From: Azospirillum brasilense
GTDB taxonomy: Bacteria; Pseudomonadota; Alphaproteobacteria; Azospirillales; Azospirillaceae
DNA: 64,000 nt
Reading direction: 5' to 3'
Assembly: GCF_008365405.1 (NCBI RefSeq)
Contig: NZ_QOKV01000002.1
Span: 372,001 to 436,000 of the forward strand
Below are positions 44,154 to 53,200 of the stretch, piece by piece. Both the position numbers and the translations under genes were made by a program. The notes under the pieces are model-generated. The model was not told the origin of the DNA, ran no database searches, and worked only from the letters and a program-made list of their open reading frames with translations. The first letter of the stretch is position 1, and each line of letters starts with the position of its first letter.

Positions 44154-44504
44154 TCAGGGGCTGGGGTCCGCGTCGGCCACGCAGCGCGCGCCGACGCAGA
44201 ACTGCCGGTACAGTTCCAGCAGGATCGGGCGCACCCGGTCCGACCCGATGCGGTAGTGGATCGAGGTGCCGTCCCGCCGGGTGGCGACCAGCCCCTCGTC
44301 CCGCAGCTTGGCAAGGTGCTGGGACAGGTTCGATTGCGACAGGCCCAGCCGCCGTGCGAGGTCGCCCACCGGCATCTCCCCGTCCAGAAGGCTGCACAGA
44401 ATCATCAGCCGGTGGCGGCTGGCGATGGAGCGCAGGAAGGCTTCCGCCTCGGCAGCCCGCTCTTCCAAATCGGCGGGGTCGAGCGGCGGCTCGATGGATG
44501 GCAT
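44154..44504 (-). CDS. ArsR family repressor, SqrR/BigR/YgaV-like
   Basis: Winged-helix repressor of 116 residues. DNA-recognition helix LSQSNLSQHLAKLRDEG at about 55-71 and wing DGTSIHYRI. The cysteines are the key: Cys37 in RLMILCSLLDGE and Cys103 in LYRQFC correspond to the two persulfide-sensing cysteines of SqrR and BigR; the arsenite motif ELCVCDL is absent. Convergent with the rhodanese gene. It likely derepresses the SQR and RND operons when persulfides link the two cysteines. Cys108 is an extra. Confidence 0.85.
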   Translation of the reverse strand: MPSIEPPLDPADLEERAAEAEAFLRSIASRHRLMILCSLLDGEMPVGDLARRLGLSQSNLSQHLAKLRDEGLVATRRDGTSIHYRIGSDRVRPILLELYRQFCVGARCVADADPSP

Positions 44505-44519
44505 GGGCCACGTCCACCC

Positions 44520-44543
44520 TTTAAATGAGATGTCTCTAATTTA
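44520..44543. promoter_or_regulatory. Candidate ArsR autoregulatory box
   Basis: On the minus strand begins TAAATTAGAGACATC, 16 bases upstream of the ArsR start. Shares 17 of 24 positions with 39376-39399. Suggests autoregulation. Confidence 0.55.
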
Positions 44544-44689
44544 TAGACTGACCCCCGCCGATCAAGCGGTTTGTGACCGGTCTTCCTGAACCGCGATTGA
44601 ACGCCCCGTTCAGGCGAGGGTCAGACGCGCCTTGTCATGATCACTCCTGTTCGGGCGGGCCTCCCGCCCCTTGCGATGGAGACAGGATC

Positions 44690-45091
44690 ATGCGCCGTTC
44701 CACCACCCTCCCCGTCCTGGCCGCCCCCGTCCGGGCCACCCCCGCCCTGGCTGCGGCCTTCGCCGCCCTTCTGCTGTCCGGCTCCGCCGATGCCGGCGAG
44801 CGGCATCGCACCGTCCAGGCCTCCTCGCCGCAGCCGGTCGCCGAGGTGCTGCGGGCCGGGGGCGGCACCGTCTCCGGAACGGTCGCCGCGGTGGGCGCGC
44901 GTTGGATGACCATCCAGGATGACGGCACCCGGACGGATGTCACGGTGCGCGGCCTCCTGCCCGAAGGCATCGAGCAGGGCGCCCCCATCACCGTCACCGG
45001 ACGCGCCCGCAAGGGCGGGCTGATGGCCAGCGAGATCATCCTCGCCGATGGCTCCCTGCACCGGCCGTCCCGCGACCAGGACGACGATTGA
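44690..45091 (+). CDS. Hypothetical exported OB-fold-like protein
   Basis: Function unknown. The 133-residue product has a probable signal peptide (about 1-35, hydrophobic ALAAAFAALLLSGSADA), then a small all-beta domain: GGGTVSGTVAAVGARWMTIQDDG, VTVRGLLPEGIEQGAPITVTGRA and LMASEIILADG, the pattern of an OB-fold like DUF5666 proteins. Ends in an acidic DQDDD tail. AGGA precedes ATG 44690. It lies 92 bases before the ECF sigma gene and may belong to the same stress regulon. Confidence 0.65.
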   Translation: MRRSTTLPVLAAPVRATPALAAAFAALLLSGSADAGERHRTVQASSPQPVAEVLRAGGGTVSGTVAAVGARWMTIQDDGTRTDVTVRGLLPEGIEQGAPITVTGRARKGGLMASEIILADGSLHRPSRDQDDD

Positions 45092-45183
45092 CCACGGAAA
45101 GCGTCCCGCCCCGGGATTAAAAGGCCCTCCCGAAACGAAAACGGAGCAGGAAATCGGGAAAATCCAGTCCACGGGGTGGAGAC

Positions 45184-45717
45184 GTGACGTTCAGCCTGCG
45201 CGATCAACTGTCGAATCAACTGCGCTCCCTGCGCCGCTACGCCCTGGCGCTGGCGCGCAACCGCGACGACGCGGAGGATCTCGTGCAGGAGACGCTGGTG
45301 CGCGCCATTTCCGGCTCCCGAACCTTCCGGCCGAACGGCGACCTGCGGTCCTGGCTGTTCGGCATCCTGCACAACGTCCACGTCAACGGGGTGCGGCGGG
45401 AGCAGGTGCGGGCGCGCGGCGCCTCGGCCATCGAGGCCATGGCGTACGGGCAGATGCCGCCCAACCAGCCCGACCATGTCGAGCTGATGCGGACCATCAA
45501 GGCCTTCGCCACCCTTCCCGACGAGCAGCGCCGCGTCCTCACCCTCGTTGCCGTGGAGGGAATGAGCTACCAGGAGGCCGCCCGCCAGCTTGACATCCCG
45601 CTCGGCACGCTGATGTCGCGCCTGGCCCGCGGGCGGGAGGCGCTGCGGGTGGAGATGGGCCACCGGGAGATCGGCCAACGCGACCGCACCCAGACCGCGC
45701 TGCGGGCGGTGAGGTGA
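45184..45717 (+). CDS. ECF-type RNA polymerase sigma factor
   Basis: Alternative sigma factor of 177 residues. Region 2 (about 5-75) includes LRRYALALARNRDDAEDLVQETLVRA and DLRSWLFGILHNVHVN; region 4 (about 110-165) includes LPDEQRRVLTLVAVEGMSYQEAA and IPLGTLMSRLARGR. GTG 45184 has TGGAG upstream. Four bases separate it from the membrane anti-sigma gene, so it is held inactive at the membrane until a cell-envelope signal releases it. Confidence 0.9.
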   Translation: MTFSLRDQLSNQLRSLRRYALALARNRDDAEDLVQETLVRAISGSRTFRPNGDLRSWLFGILHNVHVNGVRREQVRARGASAIEAMAYGQMPPNQPDHVELMRTIKAFATLPDEQRRVLTLVAVEGMSYQEAARQLDIPLGTLMSRLARGREALRVEMGHREIGQRDRTQTALRAVR

Positions 45718-45720
45718 GCC

Positions 45721-46539
45721 ATGGGCGGTGATCCCATCAGCCTCAACCAGGACACCGATCTGCATCTCTACATGGACGGCGAGATGGAGCCGGCCCGCCG
45801 CGCCGCCTTCGAGGCGCAGCTCGCCGCCAACCCGGCCCTGGCCGCCAAGCTGAACGAATACCGGCACCAGCAGGATATGCTGAAGCTCGGCCTCGACATG
45901 ATGGCCGCCGTTTCGGTGCAGGAGACCGAAACGCTGGCCGGGCGCCTGCGCTGGCGTCTGGACATGGACCGCTTCACCCGGCGGGTCGCCCCGCTGGCCG
46001 CCGCGATGCTGTTGGTCATGGGGGGATGGAGCCTGACCCTGTGGGTGCAGTCGGGCGGGGCCGCCGGACCGCAGCTGGCCGGCGAGGTCGATGACGTCCC
46101 CGCCTTCGCGGACGAGGCGGCGGAGGCCCATTCCAAGGCCGTCGCGCTGAACACGCTGCAGCCGCCCCCACGCCAGATCGACGCCACGCCGGTCCCGGTT
46201 CAGACCGCCCAGGTCCCGCTGCCGGAGGGCCGCGGCATGACGGTGGCGCTTCCCGCCATCGGTCCGGAACTGACCCTGATCCGGGCCAGCATCGTGCCAT
46301 GGAACCATGGCACCGCTCTCCAGTTTCTCTACAGGGAACCGGACGGCGAGTTGCTGACCCTGTTCGTCGCCTCCGGTGGTCCGGCGCAGGACGGCACCCT
46401 GCACACCGTCGTGCAGGACAGCCTGCGGCTCGTCTATTGGCGGGCCGGGCTGGTCGCCTACACCGTCACCGGCAACAAGGCCGACGGCGATCTGCTGACC
46501 GTCGCCAGGAAGATGGCGGACAGCATCCGCCGATCCTGA
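45721..46539 (+). CDS. Transmembrane anti-sigma factor
   Basis: Predicted partner of the ECF sigma factor, 272 residues. N-terminal cytoplasmic domain (1-95) with the anti-sigma start DTDLHLYMDGEMEPARRAAFEAQLAANP; a single helix at about 97-117 (VAPLAAAMLLVMGGWSLTLWV); and a periplasmic C-terminal domain (to 272) with LPAIGPELTLIRASIVPWNHG and VYWRAGLVAYTVTG-like strands. No zinc motif (HxxxCxxC) is seen. Co-transcribed with the sigma gene. Confidence 0.87.
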   Translation: MGGDPISLNQDTDLHLYMDGEMEPARRAAFEAQLAANPALAAKLNEYRHQQDMLKLGLDMMAAVSVQETETLAGRLRWRLDMDRFTRRVAPLAAAMLLVMGGWSLTLWVQSGGAAGPQLAGEVDDVPAFADEAAEAHSKAVALNTLQPPPRQIDATPVPVQTAQVPLPEGRGMTVALPAIGPELTLIRASIVPWNHGTALQFLYREPDGELLTLFVASGGPAQDGTLHTVVQDSLRLVYWRAGLVAYTVTGNKADGDLLTVARKMADSIRRS

Positions 46540-46543
46540 CACT

Positions 46544-46584
46544 GCACCGCCCGGACCCCGCGCCTCATCCGCGGCGGGCGGTGC
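46544..46584 (+). terminator. Hairpin after the sigma/anti-sigma pair
   Basis: GCACCGCCCG (46544-46553) pairs with CGGGCGGTGC (46575-46584). There is no T tract, so it may be partial or Rho-linked. Confidence 0.5.
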
Positions 46585-46609
46585 CCCACCAAGCCTGTGG
46601 AGCCCAACC

Positions 46610-46945
46610 ATGAGCCTGCACACCGATCCGGACGAGCGGAACGGCCATCCGCTGGACATGGTCGAAACCTTCGTCGCCCGCGAGCATTGGGAACCGATCC
46701 TGCGCCAAGCCGCCTTCAACGGCATGGTGCTGGGCGCGGTCACCCTGTTCCTCGGGCTAGAAGCGCTGCCCGGCCTCGCGATCATCCACTTCATCACCTT
46801 CGCGTCGGGCATGGCCCAGGGCTTCCTGGCGCTGCGCCTGGAGGAGAGCGGGCAGGACGAGGCGGCCGTCGCCGTGGGGCGCCGCTCCATGGCCGCTTTC
46901 ACGCTGGCCTCGGTCACGCTGCTCCTGATGCCCTTCGCGGCCTGA
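46610..46945 (+). CDS. Small hypothetical membrane protein
   Basis: No family recognised. 111 residues, with a charged N-terminus (MSLHTDPDERNGH) and about three hydrophobic stretches (FNGMVLGAVTLFLGLEAL, IIHFITFASGMAQGFLAL, AAFTLASVTLLLMPFAA). It lies 70 bases behind the anti-sigma gene on the same strand and may be in the same operon as an envelope-stress protein. GTGGAG precedes the ATG. Confidence 0.6.
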   Translation: MSLHTDPDERNGHPLDMVETFVAREHWEPILRQAAFNGMVLGAVTLFLGLEALPGLAIIHFITFASGMAQGFLALRLEESGQDEAAVAVGRRSMAAFTLASVTLLLMPFAA

Positions 46946-47052
46946 TCCGCGCAGAAGTCACGCGCGGAACCGGCCGTTCCGTGTCATGGTCCCCGTTCCG
47001 CCGGGGACCTCCCCCCGGTTGGGGATTTCCAAGACGGGGACTGGAACAGCCG

Positions 47053-47517
47053 ATGCGGGGCAGGCAGACACGCTCCGGGAGCCGGATGCAGATCCGTGCG
47101 CCCTATCTCGACCCGGTGCGTGTGGGGGAGGCCTCGGGGAATCTGCGCTGCCGCTGCTGCGGGCGGCCGGACGGGGTGGTCGTGCGCTGCCTGCCCGACG
47201 GGCGCTGGTACGACGGGGCGGACGAGACGTGGCGCGACGGGCGCGGGCGCCGCGTGCCCTGGCCGGAGGCCACCGAATACGCCGCCACCACCGACATCCT
47301 GGTCAGCGTCGAGGCGTTGCGCATCACCCGCTCCGCGGTCGAACGGGTCCGCCTGCTGTGCAACCGCTGCCGCCGGTTGGAGGGCGCTGTTCATGGCCGC
47401 GCCCGCGCCCGGATCAGCATCCTGCTGCGCCGGGCCATCGGCGACCTGTTCCTGGGCCGCTACGACGATCCCGCCGTCCTGACGGCGCTGGTCGACCTAT
47501 ACCGCAAGGACGGCTGA
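47053..47517 (+). CDS. Hypothetical protein with paired cysteine clusters
   Basis: 154 residues from ATG 47053; ATG 47086 (143 residues) is an equally good start, with GGGAG just upstream. Two zinc-finger-like clusters: LRCRCCGRPDG and LLCNRCRRLEGAVHGRAR. Between them lies a Trp-rich stretch with WYDGADETW and RVPWPEATEYAA. The HNH-endonuclease fold also uses such Cys pairs plus a central histidine; LEGAVHGRARARISI could supply one, but I cannot assign function. Confidence 0.55.
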   Translation: MRGRQTRSGSRMQIRAPYLDPVRVGEASGNLRCRCCGRPDGVVVRCLPDGRWYDGADETWRDGRGRRVPWPEATEYAATTDILVSVEALRITRSAVERVRLLCNRCRRLEGAVHGRARARISILLRRAIGDLFLGRYDDPAVLTALVDLYRKDG

Positions 47518-47531
47518 GCGGCGATCGCACC

Positions 47532-47837
47532 TCAGCCGGCCGTGTCCTCGGCCATTCCGCCGTCGAGCCGTGCCGCCAACTCCCGCCGCGCCAGCAGTTC
47601 CGGCGCCACCGACGCCGCGGGAACCGTGGCGGGCAGACGGCCATAGGCGCCGATGCCGAAGGCCCCGGCGTCGCCGACGATCCACTCCTCGGCGGGCGGG
47701 GGCGGAGGAGGCGTTTCGATCTTCCGGAACAGCGCCGCGGCCGAGGCCAGCGCGGAGGAAGCGGTGAGCGGGATCGTGGAATTCGCGCGTTCGGTCCGGC
47801 CCTGCATGGCCAGGACTTCATCATGTGCATCGGACAT
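47532..47837 (-). CDS. Hypothetical protein, 101 residues
   Basis: Not recognised. Begins MSDAHDEVLAMQGRTERANSTIPL, with an Ala/Ser-rich helix, a PPPPPP run near residue 46 and a Gly/Ala-rich C-terminus. No membrane segment. GGGAGAGG before ATG 47837 is a good ribosome site. It converges on the cysteine-cluster gene. Confidence 0.5.
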   Translation of the reverse strand: MSDAHDEVLAMQGRTERANSTIPLTASSALASAAALFRKIETPPPPPPAEEWIVGDAGAFGIGAYGRLPATVPAASVAPELLARRELAARLDGGMAEDTAG

Positions 47838-48053
47838 GGGCCTCTCCCTCACCGCGTGACGAAGGGTAACGCTGGAACTGTGGCATGGAAGTCACGCTCC
47901 GTCCAATTGCACGAACGGATGAACCGCCGCTTGGACAACAGTCCGCCCCACCGCCGGTTCATAAGCAATTAGGGGGAATACGATCCGGGGAAGCCGCGTG
48001 ACCGTCCCGGCTGTTCAGACTGTGGCAGCGCAACGGGGAGTGACGGCGGACGC

Positions 48054-48761
48054 ATGGGACGGTTCTTGCGCTGGACGGCGGGCCTGCTGCTTCTGGCCGC
48101 CATGGGCGGGGCGGCGATGGTGGGAACGGGCGCGGTGACGGTTCCGCCCCGCTACGACCCCTGGGCGCCGCTGGATATCGCGGAGGCCCCGAACCTGCTG
48201 ACCCGCCTCAAGCTGTCCCGGCTGGACGGGGCGCCCCGGCAGTGCCACGCCGTCTTGGGCGACACGGGCCTGCGCTTCCGTCCGGTGACCGACCGGCAGA
48301 CCGGTCCGGGGTGCGGACTGACCGACGCGGTGCGGGTCGGCCGCTCGGCGGTAGCCTTCAACAGCGGCTTCACGGTCACCTGCCCGCTCGCCGCCGCCTG
48401 GATGCTGTTCGAGACGCACACGCTCCAGCCCGCGGCACAGCGGCATTTCGGGCAGCGCGTGACGCAGGTTCGGCATCTGGGAAGCTACGCCTGCCGCAAC
48501 GTCTACGGCCGGGCGGAGGGGCGCCGCAGCGAGCACGCCACCGCCAACGCCCTCGACATCGCCGGCTTCACGCTGGCCGACGGGACCACCATCGCCCTGC
48601 CCGGCGACTGGACGCCGGTCGAGGGACGGAAGGGCGCCTTCCTGCGCGAGGTGCGCGACGGCGCCTGCGAGGTTTTCCGCGCGGTGCTGGGCCCCGACTA
48701 CAACGAGGCCCACCGCGACCACTTCCACCTCGACATGGGGCCGTACCGCGTCTGCCGGTGA
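48054..48761 (+). CDS. Extensin-like C-terminal domain protein
   Basis: Exported protein of 235 residues. Signal or anchor helix at about 5-28. The domain has four or more conserved cysteines and family motifs: RQCHAVLGDTGLRF, GPGCGLTDAVRV, CPLAAAWMLFETHTLQPAA, GSYACRNVYGR, SEHATANALDIAGF and a terminal HRDHFHLDMGPYRVC. The His and Asp residues resemble D-Ala-D-Ala carboxypeptidase (LAS-type) zinc sites, suggesting peptidoglycan work. Family activity is mostly unproven. Confidence 0.88.
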   Translation: MGRFLRWTAGLLLLAAMGGAAMVGTGAVTVPPRYDPWAPLDIAEAPNLLTRLKLSRLDGAPRQCHAVLGDTGLRFRPVTDRQTGPGCGLTDAVRVGRSAVAFNSGFTVTCPLAAAWMLFETHTLQPAAQRHFGQRVTQVRHLGSYACRNVYGRAEGRRSEHATANALDIAGFTLADGTTIALPGDWTPVEGRKGAFLREVRDGACEVFRAVLGPDYNEAHRDHFHLDMGPYRVCR

Positions 48762-48778
48762 GGTGGCCGCCCGCAGGG

Positions 48779-49819
48779 TCAGGCGCTGTAATAGGCCAGC
48801 ACGCCGTCGGCGCGCGTCTCAATGCGCAGTTCGCCGCGCCCGACCATGTGGTTGAGGTGGGCCAGCGCCTCCCCGAAGGCGAAGCTCAGCTGGTGCGAAT
48901 CCAGCGCCCGGCGGAACAGCACCGGCACCAGCTCCTTGCAACTCAGCGGCCTGGCGCGGCAGGCCTCGGCGATCTGCGCGCAGCGGTCGGCGTGGTGGGC
49001 CTCCAGCGCGCGGGTGCGGTGGTCCAGCCCGTAGAAGGGCAGCCTGTGACCGGACAGGACCAGCGCGTCCGCCGCCACCTCCTCGCGGATCGCCGCCAGG
49101 GACGACAGGTAGAGCCCGAGCGGGTCGGCCTTGGGCTGCATCGCCGAGACGCTGACGTTGGGGGAGATGCGCGCGATGACCTGATCGGCGGCGAGGAACA
49201 GCCGGTCGGCGGCGCAATAGAGCATCGCCTGCTCCGGCGAGTGGCCGCCGCCGGTCAGGATGCGCCAGTCGCGCCCGCCCAGCCGCAGGGTCTGGCCGGG
49301 GATCATCCGCTCGAAGCTGGGGGCCAGCCCGGTCGTGCGGTTCAGGTAGCTGAGGCCGCGGCCAAGCATCTGCTGGATCTCGTCGGGCGACAGGCCGCCG
49401 GTCTGGTAGAAGGCGTCCTGCGCCTCCAACGCCTGGGGGTCGCGCCCCTGCTGCAGCAGCTTGGCGTAGAAATACTCGCTCTGGGTCATGTGCAGCGGCG
49501 GGGCGAAACGCTCGTGCAGCCAGCCGGCCAGACCGACATGGTCGGGGTGGAAATGGCTGACCACCAGCCGGACGATCGGCTTGCCGCCCAGCGGGCCGCG
49601 CAGCAGCCGGTCCCAGCAGTCGCGGCTGACGTCGTCGCCCAGCCCGGTGTCGAACAGCGCCCAGCCGTCCCCCTCCTCGAAGAGGTAGAGGTTGACGTGG
49701 TCCAGCGCGTAGGGCAGCGGCAGGCGCAGCCACAGCACACCCGGCGCCACCTCCCGGACCGTTCCATTGTCCGGCGGTTCGGAAAACGGATGGCGGATGA
49801 GTTCGGCGTCGTCTTTCAC
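48779..49819 (-). CDS. MBL-fold metallo-hydrolase
   Basis: Cytoplasmic zinc hydrolase of 346 residues. Zinc motif SHFHPDHVGLAGWL near residue 85, second-site GGGHSPEQAMLY near 190 and LSGHRLPFYGLDH near 250. A C-terminal winged-helix-like extension (about 265-346, with FGEALAHLNHMVGRGEL) matches the LACTB2-type subgroup. GTG 49819 behind AAGGAGG. Substrate unknown, possibly a thioester or lactone. Confidence 0.86.
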   Translation of the reverse strand: MKDDAELIRHPFSEPPDNGTVREVAPGVLWLRLPLPYALDHVNLYLFEEGDGWALFDTGLGDDVSRDCWDRLLRGPLGGKPIVRLVVSHFHPDHVGLAGWLHERFAPPLHMTQSEYFYAKLLQQGRDPQALEAQDAFYQTGGLSPDEIQQMLGRGLSYLNRTTGLAPSFERMIPGQTLRLGGRDWRILTGGGHSPEQAMLYCAADRLFLAADQVIARISPNVSVSAMQPKADPLGLYLSSLAAIREEVAADALVLSGHRLPFYGLDHRTRALEAHHADRCAQIAEACRARPLSCKELVPVLFRRALDSHQLSFAFGEALAHLNHMVGRGELRIETRADGVLAYYSA

Positions 49820-50030
49820 CCTGATGATCCTCCTTGCGCTGCGGTGCCCCCAACCTCTTGGCTACCCGTTGGTTCGCATCCGGTCAACTATCCGTAAATA
49901 GAACATTCCGGTCATTGACGCACCCCGCGTTTCGTCCCATGTGCGCTCCCCCACGGGAGCATCAAGGGATCCGCAACGAATGCGCCGCGCACCGGTTAAC
50001 CAAAGGGCATTGCCAAAGGAGAATACCCGG

Positions 50031-50219
50031 ATGACCACCGCAACGTTCAGGATCATCCGCCACGCCGACGGGCCGGTTTTCTTTGACGACCGGACGATCA
50101 CACTCGCGGAGGCGCAGATCATCGTCAACGACGCCATCGCGCGTGGCGATCTGGAGGTCGGGTCCTTCCTGCGCATCGACGACGAGGAGCTGGTGATCGA
50201 ACGGGAGGTTGCGGGGTAG
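50031..50219 (+). CDS. Small conserved-looking hypothetical protein
   Basis: 62 residues with a balanced, well-folded look: TATFRIIRHADGPVFFDDRTITLAEAQIIVNDAI then LEVGSFLRIDDEELVIEREV. Not recognised. AAAGGAG lies a suitable distance before ATG 50031. It is soluble, with no cysteine. It converges on putA. Confidence 0.6.
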   Translation: MTTATFRIIRHADGPVFFDDRTITLAEAQIIVNDAIARGDLEVGSFLRIDDEELVIEREVAG

Positions 50220-50266
50220 GCGGCCTCTCGCCCGCCCCGCCCCGTTCGAAGCCGTCAGCTCCCCGG

Positions 50267-53200
50267 TCAGCTCATGGCGACGAGGCTGGCGTTGCCGCCC
50301 GCCGCCGCGGTGTTGACGCTGACCGACCGCTCGTTCAGCAGCAGGTCGAGGTCGTAGCCCTCGCCCCGCCCCGCCGCCAGAGCCTCGGCGGTCGCCGCCT
50401 GCACCAGCAGGATCGGGCCGGGCAGCTCGGCGACGCGCCGGTTGACGGCGGTCACGCGCTCGCGGTCGCCCTCCACCAGAACCGCGGCGAGCGGCCCGAC
50501 GTCGCGCCAATCCGCCGTGGTCCGCACCCGCGCGGCCAACGCCGGGGGCAGGCCGCGCAGCAGTTCGGCCAGTTCCGGCGGGGCGTCCACCGCGGCGCTG
50601 TTGCCCGTCGCCAGGACCACGCCGAGCTGGAGCAGCAGGCCCGTCCGCGTCTGCGGCAGCAGCAGGACGCGGCCCCGCCCGTGCAGTTCATAGAGGTTGC
50701 GCTCGCCCACCGGGCCGTTCAGCTCCGCGCCGCCGCCGATGGCGCTGCGCGCCGCATAGCCGGCGCAGCGCGACGCTTCCGCGGTGAAGCCCTTGGCGCG
50801 CAGCCACTCGCCGTAGGCCAGCCCCGACGCGCGCGCCGCGTCCGGCCCGCGGAACTCCAGCCAGCCCTTGGGGCGGCGGCTGAGCAGGCGGGAGAGGTAG
50901 AGCGGACCGCCCGCCTTGGGGCCGGTGCCCGACAGGCCGTGGCCGCCGAAGGGCTGCACGCCGACCACCGCGCCGATGGTGTTGCGGTTGACGTAGACGT
51001 TGCCCGCGCCGATCCGTTCGGTCACCCGCTCGACCGTGGCGTCGATGCGGGTGTGCAGGCCGAAGGTCAGGCCGTAGCCGGTGGCGTTGATGGAGTCGAC
51101 CAGAGCGTCGAGAGCGTCGCGGTGGAAGCGGACGACGTGCAGGACCGGGCCGAAGACCTCCCGCTCAAGTTCATGGATACCGCCGATCTCGATCACGGTC
51201 GGGGCGACGAAGGTGCCTTCCGCCGTTTCGGCGGGCAGCGGCAGGAACTCCACATTGCGGCCCTTGGCGCGCATCGCCTCGATGTGGCCGGCGATGGTGG
51301 CGCGGGCCTCCTCGCTGATGACCGGGCCGACGTCGACGGCCAGCCGGTCCGGGTTGCCGATGCGCAGCTCCCGCATGGCGCCCTTCAGCATGGCGAGCGT
51401 GCGGTCGGCCACGTCCTCCTGCAGGCAGAGGATGCGCAGGGCGGAGCAGCGCTGGCCGGCGCTGTCGAAGGCGGACGCGATCACGTCGCCGACCACCTGC
51501 TCGGCCAGGGCGGAGCTGTCCACGATCATGGCGTTCTGGCCGCCGGTCTCGGCGATCAGCGGGATCGGCGCGCCGTCGGGCAGCAAGCGCCCGGCGAGCT
51601 GGCGCTGGATCAGCCGCGCCACCTCGGTGGAGCCGGTGAACATCACGCCGCGCACCGCCTCGTTCCCGACCAGGGCAGCGCCGACCTCGCCCGCACCGGG
51701 GAGAAGCTGGAGCGCCCCGGCGGGGATGCCCGCGGCGTGCAGGATGCGCACGGCTTCGGCGGCGATCAGCGGGGTTTCCTCGGCCGGCTTCGCCAGAACC
51801 GGGTTGCCGGCGGCCAGCGCCGCGGCGATCTGGCCGGAGAAGATGGCCAGCGGGAAGTTCCACGGGCTGATGCAGACCACCGGCCCCAGCGGGCGGTGGG
51901 TGGCGTTGTCGAAACGGTCGCGCGCCTGCGCCCCGTAGTAGCGCAGGAAGTCGATGGCCTCCCGCACCTCGGCGATGGCGTTGGGCAGCGACTTGCCGGC
52001 CTCGCGGACGATCAGGCCGAGCAGGGTCGGCATCCGCTCCTGCATGGCGGCGGCGGCGCGGAACAGGCTGGCGGCGCGCTCCTCCGGCGGAGTGGCGGCC
52101 CAGGCGGGCGCCGCCGCGACGGCGTGGCCGAAGGCCTCCGCCACCAGGGCCTCGCTGGCCTCGGTCACCGTGCCGACCACGTCGCGGCGGTCGGCGGGAT
52201 TGCGCACCGGCTGCGCCGCCCCCGCCCGCTCACCGTCCGCCAGCAGCGGTGCGGCGGTCCAGGTCATTTCGGCGCTGGCCGACAGGGCGGCGGACAGGCG
52301 GGCCAGCTCCGTCTCGTCGGACAGGTCGATGCCGGCGGAGTTGGCCCGCTCCGGCGCGTAGAGGTTCCGCGGCAGGGCGATCAGCGCGTGCGGCGCGCCC
52401 AGCGGGGCGATGGCCCTGGCGACCGCCACCGGGTCGGCGACCAGTTCGTCGACCGGGACCGCCGGGTCGGCGATGCGGTTGACGAAGGAGCTGTTGGCCC
52501 CATTCTCCAGCAGGCGGCGGACCAGATAGGCCAGCAGCGTCTCATGCGTGCCGACCGGTGCGTAGATTCGGCAGGGCCGCTTCAGCGGGCCGACGACCTC
52601 CTTGTAGAGCGGCTCGCCCATGCCGTGCAGGCACTGGAACTCGTACTTGCCGACCTGGAAGTCGCTGCCGGCCATCTCGTAGATGGTGGCGAGGGTCTGG
52701 GCGTTGTGGGTAGCGAATTGCGGGAACACCGCCTCCGGAGCGGCCAGCAGCTTGCGGGCGCAGGCGACGTAGGAGACGTCGGTGTAGACCTTGCGCGTGT
52801 AGACCGGGAAGTCGGGCAGCCCGTCGAGCTGGGCGCGCTTGATCTCGCTGTCCCAATAGGCGCCCTTGACTAGACGGATCATCAGCCGGTGGCCGCTGCG
52901 CCGCGCCAGATCGACCAGGAAATCGATGACGTAGGGGCAGCGCTTGCCGTAGGCCTGGACGACGAAGCCGATGCCGTTCCAGCCCGCCAGATCCGGGTCG
53001 AAGCACAGCGATTCCATCAGGTCGAGCGACAGCTCCAGCCGGTCGGCCTCCTCGGCGTCGATGTTCAGGCCGATGTCGTAGCCCTTGGCGAGCAGCGCCA
53101 GCGCCTTCACGCGCGGCAGCAGCTCGTCCATCACCCGGTCGGCCTGGGCGCGGGAATAGCGCGGGTGGATCGCCGACAGCTTGATGGAGATGCCCGGCCC

